This document shows positions 14,562 through 15,251 of a stretch of 15,251 nt of DNA, piece after piece (the first letter of the stretch is position 1; each line of letters begins with the position of its first letter). The stretch comes from JBQTIP01 sp052388025 (GTDB lineage Bacteria; Actinomycetota; UBA4738; HRBIN12). The stretch is from NCBI GenBank assembly GCA_052388025.1, contig JBQTIP010000055.1, positions 1 to 15,251 of the forward strand, written 5' to 3'. Below the pieces are notes generated by a model. The model was not told the DNA's origin, did not search any database, and saw only the letters and a program-made list of their open reading frames with translations. A program made the position numbers and the translations under genes.

Positions 14562-15251
14562 ATGCCGAGGGTGCAACTCCCAACCGGGGTTTCTCTGTAC
14601 TACGAGTGGCACGGCGATCGCGACGGCTGCCCGGTCGTGTTCATCCGAGGCACGGGGGCGGATGGCTCGCGCTGGCTGCCCCAGGTTGAGGCCTACACCG
14701 GTCGCTACCGCTGCCTGATCTTCGACAACCGTGGGGCGGGCCGGAGCGACGGGCCACCCGGCGCCTACACCGTCGAGCTCATGGGCCTGGACGCCCTGGG
14801 GCTGCTCGACGAGCTCGGCGTCGATCGGGCCCACATCTCCGGGCTCTCTCTCGGCGGGGCGATCGCTCAGTTCATCGCCGCAGAGGCGCCCGAACGCGTC
14901 GCCACCCTCCAGCTCCACGGGTCGTGGGGCCGCACGCACGGCTATGCCCGAATGTACCTCTCGCTCCTAAAGCGGTTCGTGGAGACCGGCGGGCTGGAGC
15001 TCTACTACGAGGGAGCCCTCCTGTACCTGTTCCCCCCGGAGTTCTTCATCGAGCAGTACGACCGGGCTATGGAGATCCTCTCCTCGATGAAGGAGCACTC
15101 GTCCTCGATCCAGGGGCTCCTGGGACAGCTGGAAGCAAACCTCACTCACGACTTGTCCGAACGCCTCAAGGACATCACCGCTCCCACCCTGATCACCGTT
15201 GGCGAACTCGATATGTGCCTTCCCCCGTACTACTCGCGGGAGCTGCACGAG
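14562..15251 (+). CDS. Alpha/beta hydrolase, N-terminal 230 residues, truncated by window edge
   Basis: The frame is open from the ATG, which follows a GGAGGGG ribosome binding site, to the end of the window. The nucleophile elbow is GLSLGG with Ser96, preceded by DNRGAGRSDGP (55-65), as in 3-oxoadipate enol-lactonase-like and related hydrolases. The acid is probably Asp217 in TVGELD; the catalytic His, normally near the C-terminus, lies beyond the window. The oxyanion-hole region, usually HGxG, reads IRGTGADG (28-35). It probably cleaves an ester, lactone or C-C bond in the cytoplasm. It faces away from the Mo-enzyme unit across 252 bases containing boxes 2 and 3, so it is likely to be regulated together with the rest of the island. 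Confidence 0.9.
   Translation, partial: MPRVQLPTGVSLYYEWHGDRDGCPVVFIRGTGADGSRWLPQVEAYTGRYRCLIFDNRGAGRSDGPPGAYTVELMGLDALGLLDELGVDRAHISGLSLGGAIAQFIAAEAPERVATLQLHGSWGRTHGYARMYLSLLKRFVETGGLELYYEGALLYLFPPEFFIEQYDRAMEILSSMKEHSSSIQGLLGQLEANLTHDLSERLKDITAPTLITVGELDMCLPPYYSRELHE

Overview
The window is strongly GC-rich bacterial DNA with tightly packed genes, many overlapping by a few bases, and start codons that include GTG and probably TTG. Nothing in it fixes the taxon. The mix of an AcoAB-type 2-oxo acid dehydrogenase, a phytanoyl-CoA-type dioxygenase, a molybdenum hydroxylase subunit and a short-chain dehydrogenase resembling mycofactocin-coupled enzymes would suit a high-GC soil or sediment lineage (Actinomycetota, Chloroflexota, Rokubacteria or similar). 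That placement is inference. No tRNA, rRNA, insertion sequence or CRISPR array is visible, and no gene-free stretch exceeds 300 bases.

Region 1 (1-1560, + strand) is the end of a fatty-acid-synthesis type unit: the last 13 codons of a FabG-like reductase, an acyl carrier protein and a FabF-type ketosynthase. A hairpin at 1564-1586 separates it from the next unit, which converges on it.

Region 2 (9168 down to 1620, - strand) looks like one nine-gene catabolic operon. In order it encodes a Fe(II)/2-oxoglutarate dioxygenase (PhyH family), a metal-dependent amidohydrolase, a short-chain dehydrogenase, a cupin, a GntR/FCD regulator, a zinc-free medium-chain oxidoreductase, a free-standing lipoyl-domain protein, and the E1 alpha and E1 beta subunits of a 2-oxo acid dehydrogenase. 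Most junctions overlap or are shorter than 55 bases. A TTGACC-18-TATAAA promoter lies upstream of the first gene.

Region 3 (9301-11138, + strand) is divergent from region 2 and holds a second cupin and an amidase-signature amidase joined by a GTGA overlap. Region 4 (14309 down to 11153, - strand) holds a molybdenum-hydroxylase large subunit with no partner subunits nearby, followed by the mycofactocin-type short-chain dehydrogenase. Region 5 (14562 to the right edge, + strand) is a truncated alpha/beta hydrolase.

Taken together, regions 2-5 read as a degradation island for an unidentified, possibly amide-bearing or N-heterocyclic, compound. Hydroxylation by the dioxygenase or Mo enzyme, hydrolysis by the amidase, amidohydrolase and alpha/beta hydrolase, oxidation by the dehydrogenases, and conversion of a 2-oxo acid to an acyl-CoA by E1 plus the lipoyl protein would form a plausible order. 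The substrate cannot be read from the sequence. A near-palindromic box, CTATAA-NN-TATA-(G/C), occurs once upstream of each of these promoter regions. It may be the operator through which the GntR regulator ties the units together.
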